Origin: Theristus sp. LFF4_11
Taxonomy: Eukaryota > Nematoda > Chromadorea > Monhysterida > Xyalidae
Direction: 5' to 3'
Assembly: GCA_030248135.1 (NCBI GenBank)
Contig: JASANC010005427.1
Coordinates: 1 to 64,000 of the forward strand
Length of the DNA: 64,000 nt
Notes under the pieces: model-generated
What the model was told of the DNA's origin: nothing
Databases searched by the model: none
The model's input: the letters and a program-made list of their open reading frames with translations, nothing else
Made by a program: the position numbers and the translations under genes
In this document: positions 45,532 to 58,500 of the stretch, one piece after another
Position numbering within the stretch: position 1 is the first letter of the stretch
Layout: each line of letters begins with the position of its first letter

Positions 45532-48180
45532 TCAGTGTTTCCGTGCGTATCGCCGTTGATTGACGATCGTCCAACGAACAATCACAAACTGGCACCAGCC
45601 GGCTGCAACCGTGCTCAGCAAAACCGGCAGCTCGCGGTGCGCGTCGTGCAAAACGCCACCTGGCAAGTTTTAGATTCTTATCGTTTTTTGTCTCTTTGTT
45701 CGACAATCTGCAACCAAACAGGAGGTTTTCAGTGCAATTCGGACTGGCTAACATCAGATGCGGCAGCGGACTGGCCTCATCAGTGAAGTATGCCTATCTT
45801 ACAAAAAACGCAAACCAAGCACCCTCGAACGAACCGAGCGCTGGCGCGAGCGCACGTGCACCCGCAGTGACACTCGCCGTCGCACCAATCAGCAGCGCGC
45901 TCTCGTTCTTGCTGCACCGCGCCACGCTCAAATCCAAACTGAGCACTCGTAGGAATGCGGTCGCAACATTCAGAAGCAGCAATGCTGATGTGTACAGTGG
46001 AAGTGTTGGTGACAGCCAGAGACCTGCAAAATGAAAGGGGGATGATCGATTTAGAAGATGACCAGTTTAACAATGAACGGATCGGCTGCGTCTCAATCCG
46101 GTGTGCGCATTGATCACAGCAACACGAAGACAAGACATTCAGGACTCGCCGACACGTTTTCCCATCTGTTTATCTACCGTCGACCCTGAACAAGTTCAAT
46201 AAACTAAAGACTAGCGACTGACCGAAATAGCAGACAGCCAACAAGGCGGCTGAGTGTGCGTACGCGCGCGCATGCTCGTCGGCGTAGAACGTCTGTATCA
46301 CGTGGCCGGCAGCGCCGGCGCAGACGAACGCTGTGAAACCTGCGAATGCCAATCAATCAATGAAAAGGTGATCAAGAGAGAGCGGCCATAATTCTGCAAA
46401 AATTATAAATTATATTTTGGGCTCCTCCATCGCCATGACTTTGCATTTGCAGACGTGGAAATGCCGATGCAGATTACGTCGACCACGTCTGATGCAGAAT
46501 CTCAAATCTCAAAATTGCCGAAGTGACTCTGTCGCATCTCAGGACTCTCAGATCACTTCATCCGATTTTCAAAGATGAACAAGTGTACCTTGTAAACTAG
46601 TGAGGTAGCCAATCTCGGAGACACTGGTGCCGTATTTCTCCTCCATCAGCCAGTTGAAGTTGCTCCGATACAAAATCACAGTTGTGCTGTGCACCAGGCG
46701 CACCAACATTAGATCCCACTGGCTTGACCAATTCACCTGAATTGGAGTGAAGAAAAAACACAACTGAAAGAGCTTAGAAAACATATGAAAAGAACGGTGA
46801 AGCGGGGAAGCACCGACCGCTCTCAGCTCGTCCAGCAAGCCCCGCCTCGTTTGCGCAACAGAGTCCGATTGAATCGTGGTTGATCGGCACTGTTGCAGTG
46901 ACTCAGAGCTGCTCGACAACCGTCGCACGTTCACATGCTCACCATCATTCGAAATTTTATTCAATTTCTCGTTTTTATCGGCATCAATCGACGAGTTCAC
47001 ATTTTCCGTCTCCATTCGCCAAGAGAACGAGGCAGCCACCAAGATGGCGGCGTTCACCAGCGAGAACAGACTGGAGCACGCGAATATCGCCTCGTAACCG
47101 CCGGCGTTCTGCACCAGTCGGCCGGCGAGCGACGGCGCAAAGATGAACGCAAAGTTGCCCATCGAGTTCAGATAGCCGAATGCGCGCAGTTTCAGCGCAT
47201 CGTCGGCGACGACGTCACACACGAGCGCACGGCACTGGTTTTGCGTCTGCGTTAAGAGAGATGCGATTTTGCAGTGTGTGTGGTTGACTTGTGAAAAGGC
47301 GCCTTTGAGTGCTCCTGGCGCTGGGTAGACTTGACACAGCGGCTGAACGCGCATTCAAGAAGCAGTACATGTGTTAAAACATAGCTGCGTGGCCAGTAAA
47401 TACTGTTTCATGAATGCCCCTCGAGTGTCCCCACAATCACGCTACAGCCACTTAGCGAGTGTCATCATACGCAATGTGAACTCTGAACACTGCTTGGCGC
47501 AACTAATCAGCAAACCTGCTTGAAGCAGCCCACAATGAAGCGGCCAACAGCGAACGCCGGGATCCAGCCGATCGTCAACAGCGCGTAGCCGAACGCGGAC
47601 AAAACGAGACAGCCAACCAGCACTTTCCTATGACCCACGCAATCGCTCCAGCTGCCCACCAATGGACACGCTGAAGTGATTTTCGACATTGCACCTTTCC
47701 AAAGGCTAGACAATTGTCACGTATGCTTGGTTTTTCTTGTTGAAACACTTTGGTCCCAATATCCCGTGGCAAGGGGCCTTCAGGATCGTGAGACGTCCAC
47801 TTCCATAAAAAACCACCGGAAATTGGTTCGTCTCTTCGAGTGGTGTGCTTCAAACACAAACAAAAAATCGCTTGAAAAGCCGAACCAAAGAACTGCACAA
47901 CGCCGTAGATGGAGAGCACGAGGCCAGCCTGACTTGCCGATAATTGAGCAGTGTTACGGAGGTAGCTTGGCAGAACCTGCGATGTTGTGAAACAAGCAAA
48001 AATCAGACAACTTCAACGCCATAAAAAACGGTGATCAAAGAATTCAAGCGGATCACCAACGACACCACTCACGGTGACAATCATGCTCGCAGCGCACATG
48101 TCAACGAACGCACAGACGTACACGACACGCAGTGAAACGTGCAGGGAACACTGCTTGGCACCATTTGCATCATTGAGCAT
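45532..48180 (-). CDS. MFSD9: Major facilitator superfamily transporter, MFSD9-like
   Basis: Eight exons (48073–48180, 47886–47976, 47516–47670, 46818–47246, 46589–46736, 46223–46339, 45835–46023 and 45532–45659) join in phase to 454 codons plus stop; human MFSD9 has about 474. Early helices include VYVCAFVDMCAASMIV and GLVLSIYGVVQFFACPLVGS then WSDCVGHRKVL, the loop 2–3 signature of the superfamily. CRALVCDVV then YLNSMGNFAFIFAPSLAGRL continues the MFSD9 pattern. A charged, Ser-rich cytoplasmic loop lies mid-protein (after SFSWRMETEN). The C-terminal half has RALAPALGGVLHD and a final helix. It is a multi-pass membrane protein; the substrate is not known to me. An in-frame ATG at 48210 would add ten residues. 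Confidence 0.85.
47346..47421. mobile_element. Harbinger-like MITE, old copy
   Basis: The ends ACGCGCATTC and inverted AGGGGCATTCATGAAA, with centre TGTTAAAACATAGCTGCG, match the element at 5818–5906. The target duplication is eroded. It lies in an MFSD9 intron. Confidence 0.6.
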
Positions 48181-48210
48181 GTGATCGCTGGCTTTGGCAC
48201 TGCTTACCAT

Positions 48211-49278
48211 TGTTCAGTTGAACAGGCACTCTTTCACCTGTCAACTCAAAATTCGAAAAAAAAAATGTTCAATATCCGCTGCCACTCGATCGAAAATTTA
48301 ACAAAAAGTCGTGCGTGCACAACGTTTGGAACTGCATGCCAGCCGCGCAGGGCAATAAGTTACCAAGAACTCTCAAAAAAGTTTATTTCCCATATTCAAT
48401 TTCGATTCAGAAATGAAAACTGCAGACAGTCTGATGCCACAGAAACGGGTTTTACACACTGTAGTTTCAATCCGAAACCTTTCGGAAAACAAATAATAAA
48501 TAAAAACCAGTTATACGTTTTCTCTCGGACAACATAATTTACACATTTCAAACTAAGAACGAACAAATGAGAATGGAGCTGCATCCAAAAAAATGATTAG
48601 TATACTCACACATTCACAAAAACTGTGATTGTTGAAGAAGAACAGTGCACTCAATTTTCTAACAATGCAAGCAACCGCGATGTATCAGTCACTTTTATCA
48701 AAGTTAAATGAAATAACCGTAAAGAAAAACACTGCTTTCCAAGTTTGCAAGAACGCAAATGACTGCAATCAATCGATCACTAAACCTCGCAAAACACAGT
48801 GGATAAATCGTAACAATGATAATATGGCTATGCAACCGTTGTGAACAACGTGCGGTGGTACATCGATTTGGAACCTTAGCAATAAAGCAGTACAGCTAAA
48901 CAGCAGGCAAATAAATGCCACATAATAATAACCACTACTATAGCACACCCGGTAAACAATATTCCAGCAAAATCTCCACTCCACTCAACTCAGTCGCAAG
49001 AAAACTAATGAGAAAAATTTTCAAGCTTTCAACAAGAAAAAAAACAGACACCAAGAACTGAAAACACACGCTGTTGCAGTAACTTGAATTGAGAAACTGG
49101 ACAATTTCATCAAGAGGGACAATCGACTCAAACACTTCGGCGGATGAACTTTACAAAAAGCAGAAACCAAACAGCACGAGAAACACAAACGACCCAATCA
49201 ACATGAACATTCATCCTCTCTGACTGACTGCACTGCACAAAGAGCAAACAAAAAAAACAAATTTTCGAGCACAAAATC
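48211..49278. other. Intergenic stretch between MFSD9 and striatin
   Basis: AT-rich, no coding signal. It must hold the MFSD9 promoter on the minus strand and the striatin 3' UTR. Confidence 0.5.
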
Positions 49279-52200
49279 TCAGGAGTATATTTTCGCCAAG
49301 CCATCGGCGCCAGCGCTGCCGATCAGCGGGCGCGACGGGTGGAACGCCACGGCCAACACGGACTCGTCGAGCTTCTTGCGGTGTGCCGCGATCTCCTGAG
49401 TGAAGAAACAGCGAAACTTGATTGATGGATTCTGCATTCTGAATCAGATTGTGTGTGTGTGTGTGTGCGAAAACACACGGGCAGCAAAACGCCTGTTTGC
49501 TTTTGTGAATTGCTCCCATCTGGCCACAAGCCAACTGACTGCACCTGCAAGCAGATGCGTTTCTCCATGTTCCAGAAACGAAGCGAGCCATCGTGCGCGC
49601 CCGACAAGAGGTAGAGGCCGTTAGGATCGAGCGCCAGCGACGAGATCGCCTCGACGTGCGCCACGGTGCCGTGGATCAGTTGACCTGGGAAAATTGACAT
49701 AATTTCGTTTTGATTGATTGATTGATTTTATTCGACACATTGCAAGTGTCAGGCATATGACCAATCCAGTTCACCTGGACAAGAGCTGTTGTGTATTACT
49801 TTACCCGGGCTTGGGCAATAGGATAAATGAGTTTATCAGAGCAAATTATTTCAGATTATTTCATCAGATTATTTCACTCGGGCAATAGTAAATAGTGAAC
49901 TGGGAAATAGTGGATTAGTTGAACTCAGTAAAACAATAAAAACTGAGAAATAAAAGAAGAAACTCGCCGAGTAATAAAGAATTCGATTGTTTGCTTGGTT
50001 GTGAAATCTGAAGACAACAATGGAGCAAATGAAAAAAACCCAAGGCAGCTGACCAGTGTTGTTGTCGAAATAGCGGATTCTGCGGTCTTCGCCTGCGATC
50101 ACCGTGACTGGCATGGTCGGGTGCGACGCAACCGTCGTCACTCGCGCCACGTGGCCGTCTGAACGCAGAAAAAACAGTTCCTCGTTTACTCATTCCATTC
50201 TGAACTTGAGAAAAACCAGAAGAGTAACCAAAGTTAAGTGTGAGTCACGCCAAAAGCACCTTCACTTCATCTGTCCCATTCTGTCCATGCCACATCTGGC
50301 CCGCTGCATACACAGCCAGCCAATCAGCTCGACTCTTTTAAAGCCACCAACAGACGATCGTTTCTCCCAACCGACTCACCATCAGTGGCACAATCAAACG
50401 TCAGCACCGTTTTGCCAGTCTCCAGATCGAGCAGCGACGCGCCGGCGGACGGATGATACCCGACGAGCACTTGCTGCGGCTCTGTGGACACAAAGTCAAC
50501 AGAGGTCGGCACGGCACCCGCACGCGGCGGCCCGTACGTCTTCAGCAGTGGCTCAGGGTTGCCTGAATGATGCACGTGTTCCGTCTGATGGGTTTCGCTA
50601 AAGCTGCCGCCAATTATGACACGTCAAGAGTGTCACGCTTTGCGTTGATTGGTTCAAGTGTGAAGACAGTGCACTCGGTTGCATGCTGCACAGTGGCAAT
50701 CGCCAGGAAACACGCACGCACACATACGACGGGCACACGTGCTGTTGTAATGTCGTTTGTGTGCCTGAGTCCCGTAGAGTCCCAACAACGCACTGTCCCC
50801 ATTCACACTACAACCCCGTCCCCCCCCCCCACTCACCTGGCTCCCACAGTTTCAGCGCCCCATCAGCGGACGCACTGATCAGCCGGTTGTCGGAGGCGTG
50901 CACCGCAATCGACCACACGGCGTCGTGATGCCCCCGGAGCGTCTCCATCATGATGCTCGCGTCGTACTTGTCGTACGGGTCCATCGTCGGCGACGGCATC
51001 TGCCAGCAGCGCACGGTCGCGTCGAGACCGCCCGTGTAACAGAGGTCACCGGTCGCCGACAACGCCAGACTCAGCACGGCGCCGCTGCACAGGTCGCAAT
51101 TGAGATGGTATGAGTTCATTTGGTTTTATTTTTTTGGTTTTAATCAAAATATATTTTTCGGGTTGTTTGGAATGTCAGAGTCCAGACTTTGCCAGGCTTC
51201 GCAATGCCACTACAAAATGAATGGCAGCCACCGTCGAATGGCAGTGGAGAGAAATGGAATTTGGTGTCACTGAAGCTCTGTTCGCAAGCTGCGCGTGCTC
51301 TAGTTATTTGGATTGGAAGGGCTCGCTACCTGATAAGTCACACGAAAAAAATCCGTCCTTGAAAATCAGATGACCCTTTGGTTAAGTGACTCCAAACAAC
51401 CTAAATTGGTTGGTGTCTGATACATGGAAAACCTGGACAAGGGTTCATGAATACGACAAAGCGTAAATGCAACCTGAAGTTCAGCAGTTCGACTTCACAC
51501 AGAAAAAAAATTTCAAGTCACCATTTCAACAGTTAACAGTCATCAGTCATTGTTCAACAGTCAACAAACATTCCACAGTTCAACCAACAAAACGTGCAAC
51601 TCCTTCCACAATTTTCTTACCGATGTCCACGGAACGTGTAGACTGGCTCAAGATCGTTGATTGTGGCCTTCGATGACTCTTCGACGCTTGTTCTCGTCAG
51701 ATTCCACAGTTTTACGGTGCCATCCTCGCTGGCCGTGCAAACGAGCGGTTCGACCTGAAAAAATATTTTTGAATTTTGACAGTTCAAAATCACTGGTCCA
51801 CAAGTTCGATTCCCCTTTCCAAACCACAGTCAAACTGTGAACGGACGATCAGCAGATTGGCTGTTTTTGAACTTGGTTAACTGATTGGTCTAGCCAGCTC
51901 GATGCAGCCAATCAGCGTGTCAAACTCAAATACAGAATGATTATTCCAATTGTACATGTTTTGCAGTTTCACATGACTGCAGGTGTTTCAAGACCAGAAA
52001 AAAATTTCTTGATGCTCTCGCAAAAAAATATTCACCGGATGGAACTGCATTTGTCGTATGGCGTCAAAATGATTACGCAGCGTGTAACGAAGGTTCCACT
52101 TTTTCGGCAATGCGCCTTCTTCTTCCGGTTCCTGCAAATTGAAGTTCACGTTTCAATTACGGAATGACCGAGTAAACATGGCAGCTTTTTTCAGGGTGCA

Positions 52201-55150
52201 AGGAGCGCGCGAAATTTGAATGAAAGAAAAAAGACGTTCAGAAACCAAATTGTATGCCAAATTTGACGAGTTTTTCAGACTTATGGATTCTTCGAGCTAT
52301 TCTGTTCATTTTTGATACCTTGAACACATGATTAGGAGTTATGTTGGCATTTTTGAAAAAGACAACTCCTAGTCTGCGACTGACCCCGCCTTGGCGGGCT
52401 GCCTTATTTATTCGGCCATACTGTACCTTGCTGAAGATTGAAGGTTGTTTCAATTACCAAACAAAAACCCTCTAATATTTGTTAAGAAAGAACTAATAAA
52501 GCTAGTAAAGAACGGTTACCCCGAATTCGTCTCTGATGTCAGCGCCACGCGCACCAGTGCCACTGGACGTCAATCCGAGGGCGGAGTCGATGTCAGCCAT
52601 GCCAATCAGCAGTTTCTTCATTTCATCCATGTCGCCTTGGTCGCCTGGAACTTCGTTCGTTGGTTTTCAGAACAAATTTTACATTTTGTACCATTTCTCT
52701 GGCAAGTGTCACGCAAATGTTGTCCAAGGGAAAAACGGTTTCCAGGTCACACGTCCAGTTTCAACGATCAAATGCGAATGCCACCGAGCCCAAATGGCGA
52801 CATTCACCAACCAGTCAATCACCAACCGTCAGCTGGCGTGCCACCGTCAGTTGCGTCAGTTGGCGGTCGCTCGTGGCCACCAGCGCTGCCATCTTCTAGT
52901 AGTTTCATCATTGACGTCAGATCGTGCTTCGCCTTTTTGTGTTTCGCTTCGATTCTGCAACAAACACAAAGAAAATATATCGTCGCAATCCAAGAAAAGA
53001 AACTACAGGCGAATTATAAATCATCAGCTGCCGGCTAAATTTGAGCTCCCTGTTCACCGATAAGTCTAACTAGCTCGATGCAGCCAATCAATATGCCAGA
53101 TTCAAGTGCCAGAATGCACAAATTGAAGAATTGAAGTCACAGCCTGATTGTGCTACAGCAACGAATTCAGTGCACCCACTGGTATTGTTGTTTCATTTTG
53201 TCGAGTCTGTCATGGTCAATGCCCCATTGGTTCGACTCCGTGCCGCTGCCCCCCGTCGTGTCACCAATGGCCGCAATTGCGGCGGTTGTTCGTTTCACTG
53301 AGTCCAACGCGCTTTCGCCGGCTAGAAACTTGAAGTTCTGTTCGACCTCCTCCACCGCTTGGTCGCTACAGTCTTCCTGAAAAACATCATCCATAAATTG
53401 GGGTTTTAAATTTATTATTGAGCTCTGTTGATATGATCGTAAACATAAACCAAATGAGCCAAAATTCCAGTACTACAAAAAGAATCTGCGTGCACACAGT
53501 ATGCAAACCTTTCGTTTCGGAGCTTTCACTTTCTGTTGTATGCTCGTGTTTTCCTCGTCGGAGTCACTGAAAATTGAAACGGGAAAATGCATCAGTAAAA
53601 GAAATTTTCCGGTGTCAATAAAAGTGAGCTCTCCAGTCGAACCTGGCCGTATCGACATCCATGCGGCCGCCAGCGGTGCTACCTTTTGACAAAAACTCCG
53701 ATGTCGCCATGACCGATTGCTCGTTGTCCAGCAGCACACGCTCAGCAACACCGCGAGGCACATTGCTGTTGGCGCCTGCCACGCGATCCAGTCCACCTCT
53801 GCAAAAATTGCAAAAAAAACTCATTTTGCTTTTTTGGTCGCGTTTGTTTTTGTTTCACAAACAACAACAAATTTCAAAATCTTGGACGCTTTACTTTTCC
53901 GAAGTAGCTGCGGAATTGCCAGCGTCCAAGCCGAGTAGCGAGCGCACGCGATAAGAACGAACATCTAGTATTGTCTCGCTGTAGCCGATCTCTTGCAGAT
54001 ATCTGCATGGAAAAACATCGGAATCATGAATAAACTGAAATTATGAAATCACGAAAAAACAGAATACGGCATTCGTGCCAGGTTTGCCAAAAGTTTCCAA
54101 AAAGTCTTGACGTACTGTCTGAGCAGTTGTCTTCCCTGTCGCCAGCTGACATTGCTGTTTGGCTGTGCGCTGTTCACGGCGTCGACGTCCATCGGAACTT
54201 GCTGGTCGTTGGCGTCTGCGAAAATTGACCGTTCGTTAGTTTAGACTTTTGACGCATTACATTTCTTGTCGCATATGAGAGCTTTTCTAATTCTCAAATT
54301 TGGTGAAGTGAGACAAACAACGTTGACAAGAAATTGAGCACCATTTGCGTCGTCGAACGCCAGCCAATCAGCGTCCGGATCCTGTCCGTCGTGCGTCAGC
54401 CTGTAATTCTTGTGTCGTTCCTGTTTCAACGCGAACTCGAGCATTTTGATGCGACGCACGAGATCGCGCTTCAGGTTCTCCTGGCCCTTGCGTTCGCCTT
54501 GCAGAAAACTGATACGAGCCTGACACAATACGAGACAATATTGAATATTGTAGCTATCAAAATGCAAATAAGCACGACAGATGATCTCTGTCCAAAAAAG
54601 AACACGAGTTTTCAACAAGTTAGTAAAGCAAAGCAAAAAAGGCCAGTTTCTCAATCACACACGGACCTGCAACTCGGCGCGTTCCATCTCCCACTGCGCC
54701 CGCTCCATTTCAAATCTGCTCCATTCGTGCTGTATGAAATGCAGCACACCCGGCATTGTGTATGACATCTGAAATAGACAGGACGATGGAAAAAACAATG
54801 ATTAACAAAACAACGCGAACTCGTAGTTCAATCATGACATACGTTAGATAAAACAACAAAACGTTGTATATGTAAGTGATGTAACCAACGTTGAAAAACT
54901 ATGTTGCTTTCTCAAACTACTGCATAGAACATAGAACACCTCAGAAGCAAAACAAATAGCAGTTAAAATCAACCTTATTCGTTTTATCATCGTGCATTTT
55001 ACCCCCATCGATGTCAACACCGCCGCCGTCGTCCATCTGACCGGAATAATTTCCACGACGAAAATCAGTCGCGAACTCAACTTTTCCACCTTCTGATTCG
55101 GAGGCCGCGGGAAAGCTCATGTCAGCACCATTGATATTGACCATGATCAT
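49279..55150 (-). CDS. STRN: Striatin
   Basis: Striatin is the WD40 regulatory B''' subunit of PP2A and the scaffold of STRIPAK complexes. Seventeen exons, 5' to 3': 54974–55150, 54667–54768, 54342–54519, 54116–54215, 53895–54002, 53643–53798, 53509–53566, 53180–53376, 52827–52954, 52520–52644, 52036–52131, 51621–51754, 50837–51084, 50380–50562, 50054–50158, 49545–49684 and 49279–49395. They total 783 codons plus stop; human STRN is 780. In order there are the caveolin-binding and coiled-coil region (YTMPGVLHFIQHEWSRFEME, FLQGERKGQENL), RQLLRQYLQEIGYSETILDV, acidic linkers and six or seven WD repeats. These include LRNHFDAIRQMQFHP, CTASEDGTVKLWNL, VYTFRGHRGAVLSLALS and VEAISSLALDPNGLYLLSGA, ending GSAGADGLAKIYS. 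An acceptor lies about 32 nt before the ATG. Confidence 0.96.
52158..52425. mobile_element. 268-bp MITE, copy 2
   Basis: Inverted relative to the copy at 36481–36748 and exactly the same length, with ends TACGGAATGACCGAGTAAAC and, inverted, TACAGTATGGCCGAATAAAT. It lies in the striatin intron between 52131 and 52520. Confidence 0.8.
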
Positions 55151-55544
55151 GCGCGCGCAAGACTTTTTGTTTGTTTTTTTGTCTGCAATAAAATCAGAAA
55201 AATCTGGCTACGGTGGTGGTACGGTTGGTATAGTCATTGACAATAACTTTCGCTGTCAAATTAAAAGGAGAGTTGGGGTGGAAGTTGCGAGAGCAACTTG
55301 TTGAACGACTTTATCACCAAGAAGAAGATCGATTTGTGTTCCAGTCCGATTCCGGAATTTGCTTGCGGCAAAGCGGAACGAAAAAAGAAAAAAAGGAAAT
55401 AGAAAAAATCGCTTAGGGCTTCACACAAGTTTTTTTTAATTTGGGGAAAAAGGAAACCAATTCGGCGTTTGTGTTTTGTTTCACTCTCTCCCCGTTCTGT
55501 CAGCCTTGTTCATTTTATTTGTTGCAGCTGCTCGAACAGCAGTC
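55151..55544. promoter_or_regulatory. Divergent promoter region between striatin and JAZF1-like gene
   Basis: Only 394 bp separate the two start codons, which face away from each other. Both coding starts are preceded by splice acceptors (TTATTGCAG on the minus strand, TTTGTTGCAG on the plus strand), so the 5' leaders add little. No TATA element is obvious. Shared control is an inference from the arrangement. Confidence 0.45.
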
Positions 55545-58500
55545 ATGGCGCTGTTTTTCACCAACATTTGCAAATTCAACAAGTGCGGCCTTCATTTTGC
55601 GACGTTGTATGATTTGATTCAGCACATCGAATCAGATCACGTTCCCGGTGAGTTAAACTCCAAAAAACAAATCTTTGCGAAACATGAAATTTGCAGTGCG
55701 ATTGCAGCAGAATCTTATATTTTGAATTGTGTGTAAAGTGTAACTTTATTTAACAAATTTATTGCATTGTAAAACAAAAAAATCTTGACAGCGGATAACA
55801 GCCCGTACAAGGTTAATGACACCACCGGTCACCAGGCGAGCGCAAACCAATGTTGCCCACTGAGTCAAATTCACAGGTCTGCCATTTTTCAATCCTCATT
55901 TTTCAATTCAAAGAGTGTATGACCTATTTTTTTAAACGTGTCCCACTAAAATGACGTCATGTGTTGCTAAACATGCGCTTGTTGTTCACAGCAAACCAGA
56001 CTTTCCGTTTAGCCGGTTCTTCCCGCAAACAAATGGTGAATGTCGAATCAGTCACATCAAACTGACATTTTAGTGCCTGTATTTTGACAACGGGCGTTTT
56101 TAAAGCAAATGACGTCATTTTAGTCCGGACACGTTTGAATAAATCCACAATACATGGCAGGTAACTGAAGAATAAAAATCATCAATGCCTTCACAAGCTT
56201 TCAAATGTTTTGTTTTTTGTTCAAACGTTTACACCAACAAAAAATACAAAAAATGAAGCTTCCAATCAAAAACATTGTGTATTCTGGGATGTTCAATGTG
56301 ATATGCTGATTGGCTGTTTGGACCAATCAGTGATCCAAATTTAAAATCGGCCAATTAGCTCATTTTCTATGATTTACAGTTCAACTCAAAAGAAAAAACA
56401 CTTTCGACTGTGTTTCCATTCTTCCTCCAGGTACTATGTGACGCTGCCTAGCGCCCAGCCGCCAAAGCAAATCAAACCAGAGTCTGAAGTTTGCAGCATG
56501 GTCACTGGACGGCGCCGAAGTTCACAGGTTTTGAAATACGAACTTTTCTTTTTATTTGACACTGTCTTGCCGTGTTTTTATTTGTTTGCAAACATGCTTG
56601 TCAGAGCACTTCGTTGACACTGCCTGCTCCCGTTGTGACACCATCGACGATGCCAACTTTGGAGCAACCAAACTCAATTGGTTCTTTTTCGGGCAGTACC
56701 GCAACCGTTCGGTGAGAAAAGGGTTGACCTGAATGATTTGGCTGAGTTTTTTTAACAATTTCCTTGGCAGTTTGCAGTTTTTTCATGCAATTCACCAGTC
56801 TTATATTGGTCTTAACAAAAGCTTTGCAGGTCCTCAGTCAGTGGCACTCAGCGTGCACCGAGCGCAGCAACCGTGATTTCTACTTATTCGCAACAACAGC
56901 ATCAGAAAAGAGGTTTGAAAGGATTTGTGAGGCTGTTTATACATGCCCCAGCAATTTTTTGCTGAGCAAAACTGAATGATTCATTAAAATCTGACAATGG
57001 TTGATTGGACTGGCCCTCCAAAAGGGACTGATGCAGTCCTAATCGCAAGACAGCGCACATTGTTTGGCCACGCACAGTCGCAAACAAACAAACGCGCACG
57101 CGCGCACGTACGACAACGCGCCCATTCGTGTGCGTACGTGTCGTGTTCTGACTGCGTGCCACAATCGAGTGCACGGTCTTCAGAGTCAGACTTTACTTGC
57201 GCCCGTTTCAATAGTCGTTTGTTGTTGTCAGAAAGCAGCGTTGACGTGACGACGACGCCAACATCGGCAAATGTGGAGGACGACCAAATCTCTGTGACGT
57301 CTGATCGGTCGTACAACACATCGGACGGTGGTGCTGATTACGCCGAGTGAGATCAGTTCGCGCTTGCTACAGTCTATTATCTACTATTTCGAATGCACTT
57401 ATTTTTGTCGACCGTACCACCGGCCGATTTTCCTCTGGCATTTTGGATTTTTTAATTAAAAAAGTCTTAAAAAGATTTAAGATTCAAGATTTCATTGTTT
57501 TTTTATTTAAAAAATCGGGATTTTCACTTTTTTCAAACTCTCCAAGTTTCGCCTCGCCGAAACATTGAAACAATTTTTTTCTTCAATGTGCATCCAATCA
57601 GAGATGGCCGCGATGCAGCGCACGTATCATTGCTGATCTTGCAACGAACTGCATTCTTGCCCTAATTACGGTACACCTGTTTTGTTAACGCCGTTTCACC
57701 CTCATCGTCAATAGCGCAGCGGTAGTGGGCTCGCTTTGCAGGCAAGGGGGCCTGCAAGGAGTATTGGCTCGGCACCACCCGAATATTGGCACAAAATTTG
57801 TGCTAGATTTTTAACCGAATTTTTTCACAATATTTCACAATTTCACAATAACTCAAAAACATATCCAACCAGCTGATTGGGTGATGCATGCATTCTGCCC
57901 ATGGATAGCTGAATAGGCGGAGTTTAGTTTGCACAGAATGCATACATCACTTGATCACCAACCAATCAGCTAGTTGGATGTTTTATGAGTATTATTTTTT
58001 TAACGACTTTAGTTACGGTCTTTTTTTTATTTTGTTTCCCGAACATTCTCCGTTTTGTTGCAGTGGCGACGAGCGCCGCTTCAAATGTCCGTTCACCGGC
58101 TGCAGCAAGAGCTACAAGAACCAGAACGGCGTCCGCTATCACGCCAAGATCGCGCATCCGAACTATCGCATCGATCTCGCGTCGCCGTTCGTTATGAACC
58201 CGCCGTTCCAGAACTGCGTGCACGCTATTTGGAATCGCTCGTTACCTGGATTTTTAAGGGGGAAGATATGGAAACACGCGTGCCTCCTTGAAAATCAAGC
58301 GAGCGCGATCCACTGAGTCACTCCAAATAAACTGAACGCAGCTTTGGAACTGGATTATAATTATTGTTGTTGTTTTTGCTTTTCTTGTTGGTGACATGAC
58401 AGAGTAAAAACAAGAGACATTTTGCTGACATCGGCCAATCTTTGTTTTTTTTGCAGCCGTCCATTCCAATGCACTCAATGCACCCGGGCGTACAAAACGC

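Noticed and set aside
46875..47255. Plus-strand frames over the MFSD9 gene
   Set aside because: Antisense shadows of a well-supported exon.
36481..52425. Shared reading frame ([10 protein letters not shown]…) in the 268-bp MITE copies
   Set aside because: I compared codon changes between the copies. Replacement changes are as common as silent ones and one copy has stops, so the likeness is just DNA similarity.
55957..56148. Conserved frame [11 protein letters not shown] in the TGACGTCA MITE
   Set aside because: The other copy has a frame-breaking base and a stop. No known domain.
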